DNA from: an uncultured Nitrospiraceae bacterium
GTDB taxonomy: Bacteria > Nitrospirota > Thermodesulfovibrionia > Thermodesulfovibrionales > Thermodesulfovibrionaceae
Direction: 5' to 3'
DNA: 47,143 bases
Assembly (NCBI GenBank): GCA_937139565.1
Contig: CAKZQH010000095.1
Span: 1 to 47,143 of the forward strand
The notes under the pieces: generated by a model
Databases searched by the model: none
Told to the model about the DNA's origin: nothing
What the model saw: the letters and a program-made list of their open reading frames with translations, nothing else
Program-made: the position numbers and the translations under genes
Part shown: positions 10,200 through 18,993 of the stretch, piece by piece
Layout: every line of letters begins with the position of its first letter
How positions within the stretch are numbered: position 1 is the stretch's first letter

Positions 10200-11225
10200 T
10201 TAGTGTTTGGCTTCTCTTTTTAAAAGTTCCTCAACAGTAAGACCAACCTGAATCTCTCCACCAAAAACTGTTCCAACTTCCATTTTCTTAAATCTATCCT
10301 CAGCCATTTTGTAAGCTTTTTCAGGGAGAGGAATATATCCGACCTGTTTGCTGATTTTACCTGCATTTTTGAGATAGAACTCAACAAACTCTTTAACTTC
10401 AGGTCTCTCTTTAGCAGATTTTTCATTAATGTAAATGAAAATTGGTCTTGAAAGAGGCTGATAGGAACCGTCTTTAACGGTTTTATCACTTGGTGCGACG
10501 CAAACACCTTTAGGATTTTGAACTTTTAAGGCTTTAACCTTTCCTTTGTTTTCCAGAACATAGGCAAGACCAACATAACCGAGTCCATAAGTGTCTTTTA
10601 CAACGGCGTTCATTATAACATTGTCATCCTCACTTGCTACATAATCTCCTCTGCTTGCCTTTGCCTTTCCAACTACAGCCTCTGTAAAATAGTCAAATGT
10701 TCCAGAATCAGCACCAGGACCGGCGAGTCTTAAAGGCTTATCTGGCCAGCTTGGCTCAATTTCATTCCATTTTGTTACCTTGCCTTGAGCTTCAGGTTCC
10801 CACATCTTTTTAAGCTGCTCAATGGTGATACAGTCATTTTTTATCCAATTGTTTTTTGTGTTTACAAATACTGCCATGGCATCGTAAGCAATTGGAAGTT
10901 CAATATACCTTATGCCAGTTTTTTTGCACTCTTCAATCTCTTTTTTAAGAATTGGTCTTGAAGCATTAGAAATATCAGTCTCACCTCTACAGAATTTTTT
11001 AAATCCTCCACCTGTGCCTGATATTCCGACAGTAACTTTAACAGCTCCCTTTTTTGCTTTCTGGAAATCTTCAGCCACACCCTCTGTGATTGGGAAAACT
11101 GTAGAGGAACCATCGATTTTAATAACCTGTTCAGCATGAAGAGGAGAGATAGTTGCTACAAAAATCATCGCTGCAACAATAAGTAATACCCTATTAAGAA
11201 AACCTGTTAAACTTAGATACTTCAT
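10200..11225 (-). CDS. pstS: Phosphate-binding protein PstS (copy 1)
   Basis: Signal peptide; [46 protein letters not shown]. Confidence 0.95.
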   Translation of the reverse strand: MKYLSLTGFLNRVLLIVAAMIFVATISPLHAEQVIKIDGSSTVFPITEGVAEDFQKAKKGAVKVTVGISGTGGGFKKFCRGETDISNASRPILKKEIEECKKTGIRYIELPIAYDAMAVFVNTKNNWIKNDCITIEQLKKMWEPEAQGKVTKWNEIEPSWPDKPLRLAGPGADSGTFDYFTEAVVGKAKASRGDYVASEDDNVIMNAVVKDTYGLGYVGLAYVLENKGKVKALKVQNPKGVCVAPSDKTVKDGSYQPLSRPIFIYINEKSAKERPEVKEFVEFYLKNAGKISKQVGYIPLPEKAYKMAEDRFKKMEVGTVFGGEIQVGLTVEELLKREAKH

Positions 11226-11257
11226 AAAAACCTCCTTTTTTTAATTTTTATAACTTT

Positions 11258-11263
11258 AGTATA
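11258..11263 (-). promoter_or_regulatory. -10 element of pstS1 promoter
   Basis: TATACT on minus strand, 8 nt from the repeat block. Confidence 0.5.
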
Positions 11264-11271
11264 GAATGGCA

Positions 11272-11312
11272 CTGTTACAACACTTTTACAGAAATGTTAA
11301 ATTTTTGTTACA
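11272..11312. promoter_or_regulatory. Candidate Pho box: four direct repeats at 11-bp period between divergent pstS genes
   Basis: CTGTTACA (11272), CTTTTACA (11283), ATGTTAAA (11294), TTGTTACA (11305). Confidence 0.75.
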
Positions 11313-11369
11313 GAAAAAAATAGATGTGATAAAATAAGAAAAAAAATAACTCTTGAAAAGGGGGAGTTT

Positions 11370-12377
11370 ATGTTTTTTAAGTTTTTTTTAGTTATTCTGT
11401 CTTTTATTTTATTTACTACAGGTCTTTCCTATTCAGCTGAAATGATTAACGGTGCAGGAGCCACCTTCCCCTATCCACTCTATTCCACTTGGGCAAGTGA
11501 TTATAATAAGGCTACAGGAATTAAGGTAAATTACCAATCAATTGGTTCAGGTGGCGGAATAAGACAAATCACCGAGCGAACTGTGCATTTCGGTGCATCT
11601 GATATGGCTTTAAATCCAGATGAGGTTGAAAAATCAAAGCTTTTACAATTTCCAGCTGCTATTGGAGGAGTTGTTCCAGTTGTAAATATTCCTGGAATAG
11701 GTGCTCAAAAACTCATTCTTGATGGCACTACTATGTGTGAAATTTTTCTTGGCGAAATTAAAAGATGGGACGATCCTAAAATTAAAAACCTTAATCCAAA
11801 TCTTTCTCTGCCAGCAAAACCGATTACTGTAATATATCGTTCTGATGGTTCTGGAACCACAGCCATATTTACTCATTATCTTAGCGATGTTTGCAAAAAA
11901 TGGCAGCAGAATGTGGGATTTGGCACCTCTGTTAAATGGAGAACCGGCCTTGGAGGAAAAGGTAATGAGGGTGTAGCTAATTATGTTAAAAGAACACCTA
12001 ATTCAATAGGTTATGTAGAGTTTGCCTATGCAAAACAAAACAAATTATCTGTGGCAAATATAAAAAATGCAGCTGGGAATGTGGTAAAGCCTGATTTTGA
12101 GAGTTTTGCAGCAGCTGCCTCTTCGGCAACTCTTGAGCCTAAGAGCCATTTTTACGCCTGGATGACAAATGCACCAGGGAAAAATGCTTGGCCTATCACA
12201 GGAGCGACCTACATTCTTCTGGCAAGAGAAAAAACAGAGATTAATCGTTCGGTTGTCAAGTTTTTTGACTGGGCATTTCAAAATGGAGATGAAACCGCAA
12301 AAAAGCTTGATTATGTTCCTCTTCCCCAAAATTTGAAGGATAAAGTAAGGGCTTACTGGAAAAGTTACATAAAATAA
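11370..12377 (+). CDS. pstS: Phosphate-binding protein PstS (copy 2, E. coli-type)
   Basis: INGAGATFPYPLYSTWASDYNKATGIKVNYQSIGSGGGIRQI, RSDGSGTTAIFTHYL. Confidence 0.96.
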   Translation: MFFKFFLVILSFILFTTGLSYSAEMINGAGATFPYPLYSTWASDYNKATGIKVNYQSIGSGGGIRQITERTVHFGASDMALNPDEVEKSKLLQFPAAIGGVVPVVNIPGIGAQKLILDGTTMCEIFLGEIKRWDDPKIKNLNPNLSLPAKPITVIYRSDGSGTTAIFTHYLSDVCKKWQQNVGFGTSVKWRTGLGGKGNEGVANYVKRTPNSIGYVEFAYAKQNKLSVANIKNAAGNVVKPDFESFAAAASSATLEPKSHFYAWMTNAPGKNAWPITGATYILLAREKTEINRSVVKFFDWAFQNGDETAKKLDYVPLPQNLKDKVRAYWKSYIK

Positions 12378-12388
12378 GACTTTAATTG

Positions 12389-12421
12389 CCTGAAGCAGTT
12401 TTTTGCTTCAGGCTTTTTTTA
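12389..12421 (+). terminator. Intrinsic terminator after pstS2
   Basis: GCCTGAAGCA...TGCTTCAGGC followed by T7. Confidence 0.88.
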
Positions 12422-13099
12422 TTTTCTAATTCCCATTATTTTAAAAATTTGAACCATTTCCTTAAGATGAATCTGTCCAGGTGCAGAAATTTCTCTAATG
12501 CTTGCATAGGTTATTAATGAGCCAAACAGGGGATTTACTATCCGAGATGGAATGCCTTTTTCTCCCATTCCAATTACAATGACATTATCCTTTTTGTGTT
12601 TTAATGTAAAAAGAAGAAGTACTTCAAGGTCCTTCTCATCATTAACCATAGTAGCTAATTTAATTATGTCCATACCGAGTGCTTTACCCTTTTCATAAAT
12701 GATTTCTAATTCTTCTGTGGAGGGAGTGTGAGAGAAACAGTGATAGGAGCCAATAAGATTAATTTTTTTATTTCTCAGGAGATTTTTGAGTTCTTTCCCT
12801 TCCTTTGACATAATTTCTATATCAAAAAAATCGCAGAAAGGGATAACTGATTCATACAGATTAAGTCTTTTTGGTATTCTTTTCTTCCCTCCTTCTTCTG
12901 GCAGTCTAACTGTGCAGAGAAGAGGTAAGTTAAATTTTTCTTTTGCAAGAGAAAAAACCTCCTCTATGTTCTTCTCTCTTTTAAACATATCCACCCTAAG
13001 TTCAACAAGGTTAGCTCCTGATAAATCCTTCTTTGTGAGAGATAGAACATCTTCATCGTTAAGTACAATTGCAATGGCAGGATTTTCTTTAAAAAACAT
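12419..13099 (-). CDS. aroD: Type I 3-dehydroquinate dehydratase
   Basis: LVELRVDMF, LLCTVRLPEEGG, IGSYHCFSHTP, IIKLATM, GMGEKGIPSRI. Confidence 0.92.
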   Translation of the reverse strand: MFFKENPAIAIVLNDEDVLSLTKKDLSGANLVELRVDMFKREKNIEEVFSLAKEKFNLPLLCTVRLPEEGGKKRIPKRLNLYESVIPFCDFFDIEIMSKEGKELKNLLRNKKINLIGSYHCFSHTPSTEELEIIYEKGKALGMDIIKLATMVNDEKDLEVLLLFTLKHKKDNVIVIGMGEKGIPSRIVNPLFGSLITYASIREISAPGQIHLKEMVQIFKIMGIRK

Positions 13100-13141
13100 G
13101 TAAAAAGTTTAACAGTTTAATATTGGTTGATTCAAATTATA

Positions 13142-13174
13142 AAAGCCCCGAGCCATAGAGGACCCAGGGCTTTG
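13142..13174 (-). terminator. Intrinsic terminator after the receiver gene (minus strand)
   Basis: AAAGCCCTGGG...GGGGCTTTT hairpin on minus strand. Confidence 0.65.
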
Positions 13175-13194
13175 GGGAGGAGGGGTCGGGTTAG

Positions 13195-13578
13195 CTAATT
13201 GGAAAAGCTTTTTTTCTTCATGTATGAGGATATTTTTCTGTAAAGTTGAAAAATATCTCCCTTTACAATGTAATCGGTAGCTCCTTTTTTTATCTTTAGT
13301 GTTCTCAGGGAACTTTCATCAAGAGATGAGTAAAACAAAACAGGAATCCCTCTATTTTTAACATGGGAATTAATCAGATCATATAACTTATCTCCAGTGA
13401 GTGCTGGCATATTTATATCAAGAAGAACCAGATCAGGATTTGCAAACTTAATATTATTTGTTGTTCCTAACCATCCTGAATTTTTAACCACTGTGTAACC
13501 GACCTTTTCTAAAAGTTCTGAGGTAAGATTTAGGTCCTGCTCGTTGTCATCAATTAAAAGTATTTTGCCTCTTTGCAT
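13195..13578 (-). CDS. Stand-alone receiver (REC) response regulator
   Basis: KILLIDDNEQD, LVLLDINMPALTG, K at KKGATDYIVKG; no output domain. Confidence 0.9.
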   Translation of the reverse strand: MQRGKILLIDDNEQDLNLTSELLEKVGYTVVKNSGWLGTTNNIKFANPDLVLLDINMPALTGDKLYDLINSHVKNRGIPVLFYSSLDESSLRTLKIKKGATDYIVKGDIFQLYRKISSYMKKKSFSN

Positions 13579-13599
13579 AAATGATTCCCCCCTAATTTT

Positions 13600-15138
13600 T
13601 TAGGATATATGAAGACTTAAATGTTTCTCCCACTCATCGTGTGTTAGTGATTTTGCGAGCGAGAGAGCTTCTTCTTTTTTCATTTTTGGATTAATGTGCT
13701 TTATTCCAAGATAGTTACACATTATTGAATATAAATCAGTGTTGTCTATAAGGTTTTTTAAGCCTGTTGCTAATGATTTTTTTGTATGGACAATTACAAG
13801 CTGGTCCTCGGCAGTGTGGTTTGTTGAAGTAAAACCCACATTTCCCCTTCTTTGTTTTGCAGGGCCTTTTGCTTTTTCTTCTTCATAGTCATAGATACTT
13901 CTTTTTAGAATTCTACCCATGGTAGCTTCTGGCTCATACCATATATCATCTATCACCACCTTTCTTTTTTCATTTAAATGTTTGTAAATTTCTTCTGCTT
14001 CATTTGGAGAAATGTTTTGTTCTGTATACGTTTCAAATATTTCCTTTATGGTTTTTACATCCTGTTTTCTCATTTTTTTAATCATGTATTCGAAAGAGGC
14101 TTTGTTTTTATAGCTAAGGAGAGCTTTTGTAGCATCGTTATATTCAGGACCGGTGCCATTTATCCCATATCCTGCAGTACCGTGATCTGAGGTAACGATT
14201 AATAATACATCGGGATTTTTACTTATGAACTCCATAACCACACCTATTGTTTTATCTAATTCGTAACAGTCCATCATGGCCGCAAAGGCATCATTGGCAT
14301 GGCAGGCATGGTCAATTCTTCCTGCCTCAATTTGTAGAATAAACCCCTTTTCATTCATTGAGAGTTTCTTAAGGGCAATTGCAGTCATTTCTGCAAGGGT
14401 GGGTTCGATTTTACCCAATTTTTCATCATTAATTCTATCAACTAAATAGCTAATATGGGATGAGCTAAATACTCCTAAGATTGGTTTCTTAAAAGATACT
14501 TTTTTGAGTTCTTCCCTTGTCTTTACGATTTCATATCCCTTTGAGGAAAATTTTTCGTAAAGGTCTACTTTGTCTTTTCTTTTTTCACTATCAAAAAATC
14601 TATTTCCTCCACCCATAGCAACTGTTAGCTCTGCATTAAGTAAATCATTAGCAATTATTTCTTCATCGTCTCTATTTGGATTGTGACTATACCATGCAGC
14701 AGGCGTGGCATGGGTAATTCTTGTTGTTGTGACAAATCCACAGGACATCCCATTTTCTTTTGCAAGTTCAAAGATTGTTCTTAGCTTTTTTCCATTAGGT
14801 AGAACTGAGAGACTTCTGTTTACTGTTTTTGAGCCTGTAGCCCATGCAACAGAGGCAGGAGCAGAGTCAGTTACCACCGATGAAAGTGAGCTTGTGTTTT
14901 GAAGAAAAATTTTTGAGTTTTGATTCTTAATAAGCATTGAAAGATTGCTCTTTTCATTAAATTTTGCTTCCATAAATTCATTCATTGCTTTCATAACACC
15001 AATAGGCCAACCATCACCCACTATGAATATAATACCTTTTGCACGATATGAGTTTACTTTAGCGAAAACTTCTCCTTGCGAAGAAAGTAGGGCAAAAAGG
15101 CCTATTAGAGATGTTTTTAGAAAATCTCTCCTTTTCAT
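13600..15138 (-). CDS. Tat-exported alkaline phosphatase (PhoA superfamily)
   Basis: MKRRDFLK Tat signal; VTDSAPASVAWATG, HATPAAWYSHNPNRD, IEAGRIDHACHAND, TSDHGTAGYG, STNHTAEDQLV. Confidence 0.93.
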   Translation of the reverse strand: MKRRDFLKTSLIGLFALLSSQGEVFAKVNSYRAKGIIFIVGDGWPIGVMKAMNEFMEAKFNEKSNLSMLIKNQNSKIFLQNTSSLSSVVTDSAPASVAWATGSKTVNRSLSVLPNGKKLRTIFELAKENGMSCGFVTTTRITHATPAAWYSHNPNRDDEEIIANDLLNAELTVAMGGGNRFFDSEKRKDKVDLYEKFSSKGYEIVKTREELKKVSFKKPILGVFSSSHISYLVDRINDEKLGKIEPTLAEMTAIALKKLSMNEKGFILQIEAGRIDHACHANDAFAAMMDCYELDKTIGVVMEFISKNPDVLLIVTSDHGTAGYGINGTGPEYNDATKALLSYKNKASFEYMIKKMRKQDVKTIKEIFETYTEQNISPNEAEEIYKHLNEKRKVVIDDIWYEPEATMGRILKRSIYDYEEEKAKGPAKQRRGNVGFTSTNHTAEDQLVIVHTKKSLATGLKNLIDNTDLYSIMCNYLGIKHINPKMKKEEALSLAKSLTHDEWEKHLSLHIS

Positions 15139-15191
15139 TTTAATCCTCCCTTTTTGTACTCTTGTAATTGATTAATATACTCAGCATCTTA

Positions 15192-16364
15192 TTAACCAGT
15201 TATTGCAGATTTTAACTTGTTGTAAATAAATCTCAGGGAAGAGTTACCTTCGTATGGTGTAATGACTGTGTTTTTACCAATGGTGTATAGATTGTCTCGC
15301 CAGTTTATCTTACAATTGAAAAAGGGTATAAACCAAATTAATCCTACAAATAGGTCCTTTACTGGAATTAAAATACTCGAGAGTCCTAGAGGAGTCTTAA
15401 GAAGACGACCTATGTAAATATCCATAGCAATCTTTAAGCCTGTTAATATGCTGAGAAACGATAAAGAAAGTGAGGAAAATCCATCAATAGCAGGTATAGC
15501 AAGAGATAGGAATAAGGGATTACTTAAAGGCTCTGTGAAGTACTTTGGTCCTGCAATTTTCCATCTTATTTTTGCCCATCTTGTATGTCTATTAAAAAAT
15601 CTACCCATTGTCCAGTATTCATTTACATTTTTAACCATATAATTGCAAAGAACTACTCTTTTTCCGCTTTCATGCATTAGTTTACCAATGATGTAATCCT
15701 CTGCAAGCACATTCTTTACCGCACTCCATCCTCCTATTTCTTCAAAATCCCTTTTTCTCATTAGCATTGATTTTCCTATGCTACAGGGCATTCGTAAAAA
15801 TTTATCAAGAAAAGATACGCCTAAAATTATGAATGAGTTCAGTTGAAGATTCTCTAAGGTGGCACCCACACTCTTTTCTCCAACACCAGTTATTAGGTTT
15901 GTGACAAGTCCCACATCAGGAGTCATAGCTGAGACAGTTTTTCTTAAATAATCCTTGTCAACCATAACATTTGAGTCACTGATTAGAAAATACTCATATC
16001 TTGAGGCATAATAGGAAGATATCATATTCTTTACTTTGGGATTTAATGCTATGCTTGAGTTGTCAATAACTATTTTTACCATATGCGGATATTTGTTTCT
16101 TATCTTTTCTGCTACTCTGTAGGCTGGATCATTGTAGTCCTGTAAGGAGAGGATTACCTCATACTCTGGATAATCCTGATTACAGAAACTTTCAAGATTG
16201 TCGAAGAGATTGTCATCCAGAGCCTTTAATGGCTTAATAATTGATACAGGAGGAAGAAAGTCTGAACTGTAGGTTTCATTTAATTTTCTTCTTAAGGCAA
16301 TGATCTGCGCTACATAAACAGAGAGACCAACTACTACCAAAAAAACTGCTATCCATAAAAACAT
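15192..16364 (-). CDS. GT21-like (ceramide glucosyltransferase/HpnI-type) membrane glycosyltransferase
   Basis: PPVSIIKPLKALDDNLFDNLESFCNQDYPEYEVI; DSNV; AEDYIIG; RHTRW (RxxRW) motif; TM helices. Confidence 0.85.
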   Translation of the reverse strand: MFLWIAVFLVVVGLSVYVAQIIALRRKLNETYSSDFLPPVSIIKPLKALDDNLFDNLESFCNQDYPEYEVILSLQDYNDPAYRVAEKIRNKYPHMVKIVIDNSSIALNPKVKNMISSYYASRYEYFLISDSNVMVDKDYLRKTVSAMTPDVGLVTNLITGVGEKSVGATLENLQLNSFIILGVSFLDKFLRMPCSIGKSMLMRKRDFEEIGGWSAVKNVLAEDYIIGKLMHESGKRVVLCNYMVKNVNEYWTMGRFFNRHTRWAKIRWKIAGPKYFTEPLSNPLFLSLAIPAIDGFSSLSLSFLSILTGLKIAMDIYIGRLLKTPLGLSSILIPVKDLFVGLIWFIPFFNCKINWRDNLYTIGKNTVITPYEGNSSLRFIYNKLKSAITG

Positions 16365-16368
16365 TTTT

Positions 16369-17058
16369 TTACCCCCTAAATAGTGTTATTGCTACGCCTT
16401 TGTTGTGTTTTATGCATTTTTTTACTGAAAATATATCCTTTTCGCAATTAAGTAGCGTTTTCCATGAATACAAATGCCTCGGTTTGTGAAAGTCACTGTT
16501 TGCAATATAGGGATATCTTTTAAGGCTTACTACATTAAAAACATCATCTCTGTTTGCTATTTCCCATGCGTCAATGTATTTTGAGTATTTTTCTCGGTTT
16601 CTCCATAGATAAAGGGTATTGCGAATTTCACCTTTCATGTGATGGGGATGACAGGCAATGATAAGTGCATCTTGCTTTCTTGCCTCAAGGAAAATAGATT
16701 CATAGGATTCACTAGGAGATATATATTTTTTAATATCAAGGATAAGAATATGGGCAGATTTTTCTGAGGAAAGATAGTTTTTACTTATTTCCACTCCTGG
16801 AATTACTAACATTCCGTATTTGTTTAATGCTCTCTCACTTTCGTATTTGATGTTTTCCATGTATTCATCGAAGTTTTTCTCAGTAATGGTAAATCTGAAT
16901 TTGTATGCCACTTTGCCAATTACGCTATCACCATTTACCACATGATCTGTTATGGCAATGACATCAAAACCAGACTGGCCGAATATGTCGATGACTTTTT
17001 TGAGCTCTACAGAGCCGTCGGAGTATTTGGTATGAATGTGGAAGTCACATAAAAGCAT
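16369..17058 (-). CDS. PHP-domain phosphoesterase
   Basis: DFHIHTKYSDG, AITDHV, GVEIS, ACHPHH, NSDFHKP. Confidence 0.9.
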   Translation of the reverse strand: MLLCDFHIHTKYSDGSVELKKVIDIFGQSGFDVIAITDHVVNGDSVIGKVAYKFRFTITEKNFDEYMENIKYESERALNKYGMLVIPGVEISKNYLSSEKSAHILILDIKKYISPSESYESIFLEARKQDALIIACHPHHMKGEIRNTLYLWRNREKYSKYIDAWEIANRDDVFNVVSLKRYPYIANSDFHKPRHLYSWKTLLNCEKDIFSVKKCIKHNKGVAITLFRG

Positions 17059-17083
17059 ATTTTTAATTAATAATAGCTCTCGA

Positions 17084-17124
17084 AAGTTACAGAGAAGTTA
17101 AAAAATTCTTAAATTTCCGTTAAA
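17084..17124. promoter_or_regulatory. Candidate Pho box block A (11-bp phased repeats)
   Basis: AAGTTACA (17084), AAGTTAAA (17095), TTCTTAAA (17106), CCGTTAAA (17117). Confidence 0.65.
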
Positions 17125-17135
17125 TTTTTCCGTTA

Positions 17136-17176
17136 AATTTAACTTTTTTGTAATATTTCCTTAATTTTCTCTTAAC
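17136..17176. promoter_or_regulatory. Candidate Pho box block B (11-bp phased repeats), 10 nt before a -10-like AATAAT
   Basis: TTTAAC (17138), TGTAAT (17149), CTTAAT (17160), CTTAAC (17171); AATAAT at 17187-17192. Confidence 0.5.
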
Positions 17177-17224
17177 ATAAGTGTGCAATAATCTGTGTAT
17201 GAATGAACAAAAAGGAGGATATGA

Positions 17225-17981
17225 GTTGCTACAAACAGAAAAACAATTGACAGTTAACTCAGATTTGCACTACTCAGAGCTAACAATCCATTTCCAACCC
17301 ATATTTAACGCAAAAACGGGAAAAATCTATGGTTATGAGGCATTGACAAGACATAAATCTAAAAGTATAAATGTAAAGGAGCTTTTTCTTCGAGCAAAAA
17401 AGAATGGCTCCATTTTTCTTCTTGATATGATATGCAGACGAAATGCCATAAGAGAAGCTTCAAGGCAGAATTTAGAGGGATTTCTTTTTATTAACATCTG
17501 TCCAGAATCTCTTTGTTACCCTCAACATGAAATAGGCATCACCGATAGATTTGTAGAGGAGTTTAATTTTCCTAAGGAAAGAATTGTCTTTGAAATTACC
17601 GAGCAATCAGCAATAGATAATTATGAAATATTTATAAATTCAATCTCATACTACAAACAAAGGGGCTACAAAATTGCCATAGATGATTTTGGTGCTGGCT
17701 ACGGAGGACCTAAGCTTTTAAGTATTCTTAATCCTCATATTGTTAAGTTAGACAGACACTTTATCCATACTCTTGAGGGTAACCATTTTTCAAAATCCTT
17801 CATTGAGTTCACAACCTCTGCCTGTCACAGTTTGGACATAATGGTGGTTGCTGAAGGAATAGAAACCATAACTCAGCTAAGTAAAGCGATATCCTTAGGT
17901 ATTGATCTTCTGCAGGGCTTTTATCTGGGTAAACCAGAAGAGAAGATTAAAAAATCCAATTTAGCCTATGCTTACGAATGA
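17225..17981 (+). CDS. EAL-domain c-di-GMP phosphodiesterase
   Basis: FQPIFNAKTGKIYGYEALTR, NICPESL, FEITEQ, IDDFGAGYGG, VKLD, VAEGIET, LLQGFYLGKP; likely TTG start after AAAGGAGG (ORF track extends to 17181). Confidence 0.9.
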
Positions 17982-18993
17982 TTTAAAGGATATAAAATGT
18001 AATTTAGAACCTTCTATTTTAGACATATCAATTGGAGATATTGCTGTTCAGGTTCAGCCTCTTAGTAAGTCTTCTACGATCATGGAAGCTTTTCTTCGAT
18101 TTATGAAAGATGAGAAGCTCGGATTGCTCCCTGTTGTTGACGATTCGATAGTGATTGGTCAGGTTCAGCGAAATCGATTCTTAGAGAATACAGTGCTTGG
18201 CAGATTTGGCTATGGAATTCATCTTAATTCGAAAAAGAGTATCTATGAAGTAATGGAGCAACCTACCTTTATTATTGACTATAAAATGACTCTTGAAGAT
18301 GCTTCCTTAATTATACAAAAAAGGGAATTGAGAAATATTTATGATGATATCATCATAAGCAAAGACAACGGCTACTATGGGATTGTTCCAATTAATGTAT
18401 TACTTGAGGCTATAACTCAGAGGGCACTAATAATTGCAAAAGATGCTAATCCCTTGACAGGACTACCAGGAAACTGGGCTTTGCAGAGAGAGATCGAAAG
18501 AAGGATTAGATGTAAATGTATCTTCGATGTTTGCTACATAGATATAAATCATTTTAAGCCATATAATGATTACTATGGATTTGAAAAAGGAGACAGGGTT
18601 ATTTCCTCCTTAGGTATGATTTTAAGAAAATTAGCAGTAGATAGAGGTGAGATTTTCGTTGGTCACATTGGTGGAGATGATTTTATAATTATCGCAAATT
18701 CGGAAAATTCCTGGAATGTTTGTGAGATGGTAATTAGAAACTTTGAGGAGTTCCTGCCATCTTTTCACGGAGAGGACTTTACAAGAGGTTATTATCTTTC
18801 TAAGAACAGAAACGGTAATGAGGAATTGTTTAAGTTACTATCCCTTTCCTGCGCGATTGTAAGCAACGAAAAAAGAGATATAAAATCTTTTGCTCATCTT
18901 GCATCAATTGCCTCAGAGGTAAAGGCAGAGGCAAAGAGACAATCAAGAATAAAAGGAACTTCAGTTATTGTAAGGGATAGAAGAAGTGAATAG
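17968..18993 (+). CDS. CBS-pair plus GGDEF-domain protein (GGDDF variant)
   Basis: Tandem CBS-like region, then NPLTGLPGN, YIDINHFKPYNDYYGFEKGD, GHIGGDDFII. Confidence 0.88.
   Translation: MLTNDLKDIKCNLEPSILDISIGDIAVQVQPLSKSSTIMEAFLRFMKDEKLGLLPVVDDSIVIGQVQRNRFLENTVLGRFGYGIHLNSKKSIYEVMEQPTFIIDYKMTLEDASLIIQKRELRNIYDDIIISKDNGYYGIVPINVLLEAITQRALIIAKDANPLTGLPGNWALQREIERRIRCKCIFDVCYIDINHFKPYNDYYGFEKGDRVISSLGMILRKLAVDRGEIFVGHIGGDDFIIIANSENSWNVCEMVIRNFEEFLPSFHGEDFTRGYYLSKNRNGNEELFKLLSLSCAIVSNEKRDIKSFAHLASIASEVKAEAKRQSRIKGTSVIVRDRRSE

Noticed and set aside
10220-10507. Shadow ORFs within pstS1 (also 10910-11137 and 10912-11139)
   Set aside because: Overlap a well-supported pstS in alternative frames.
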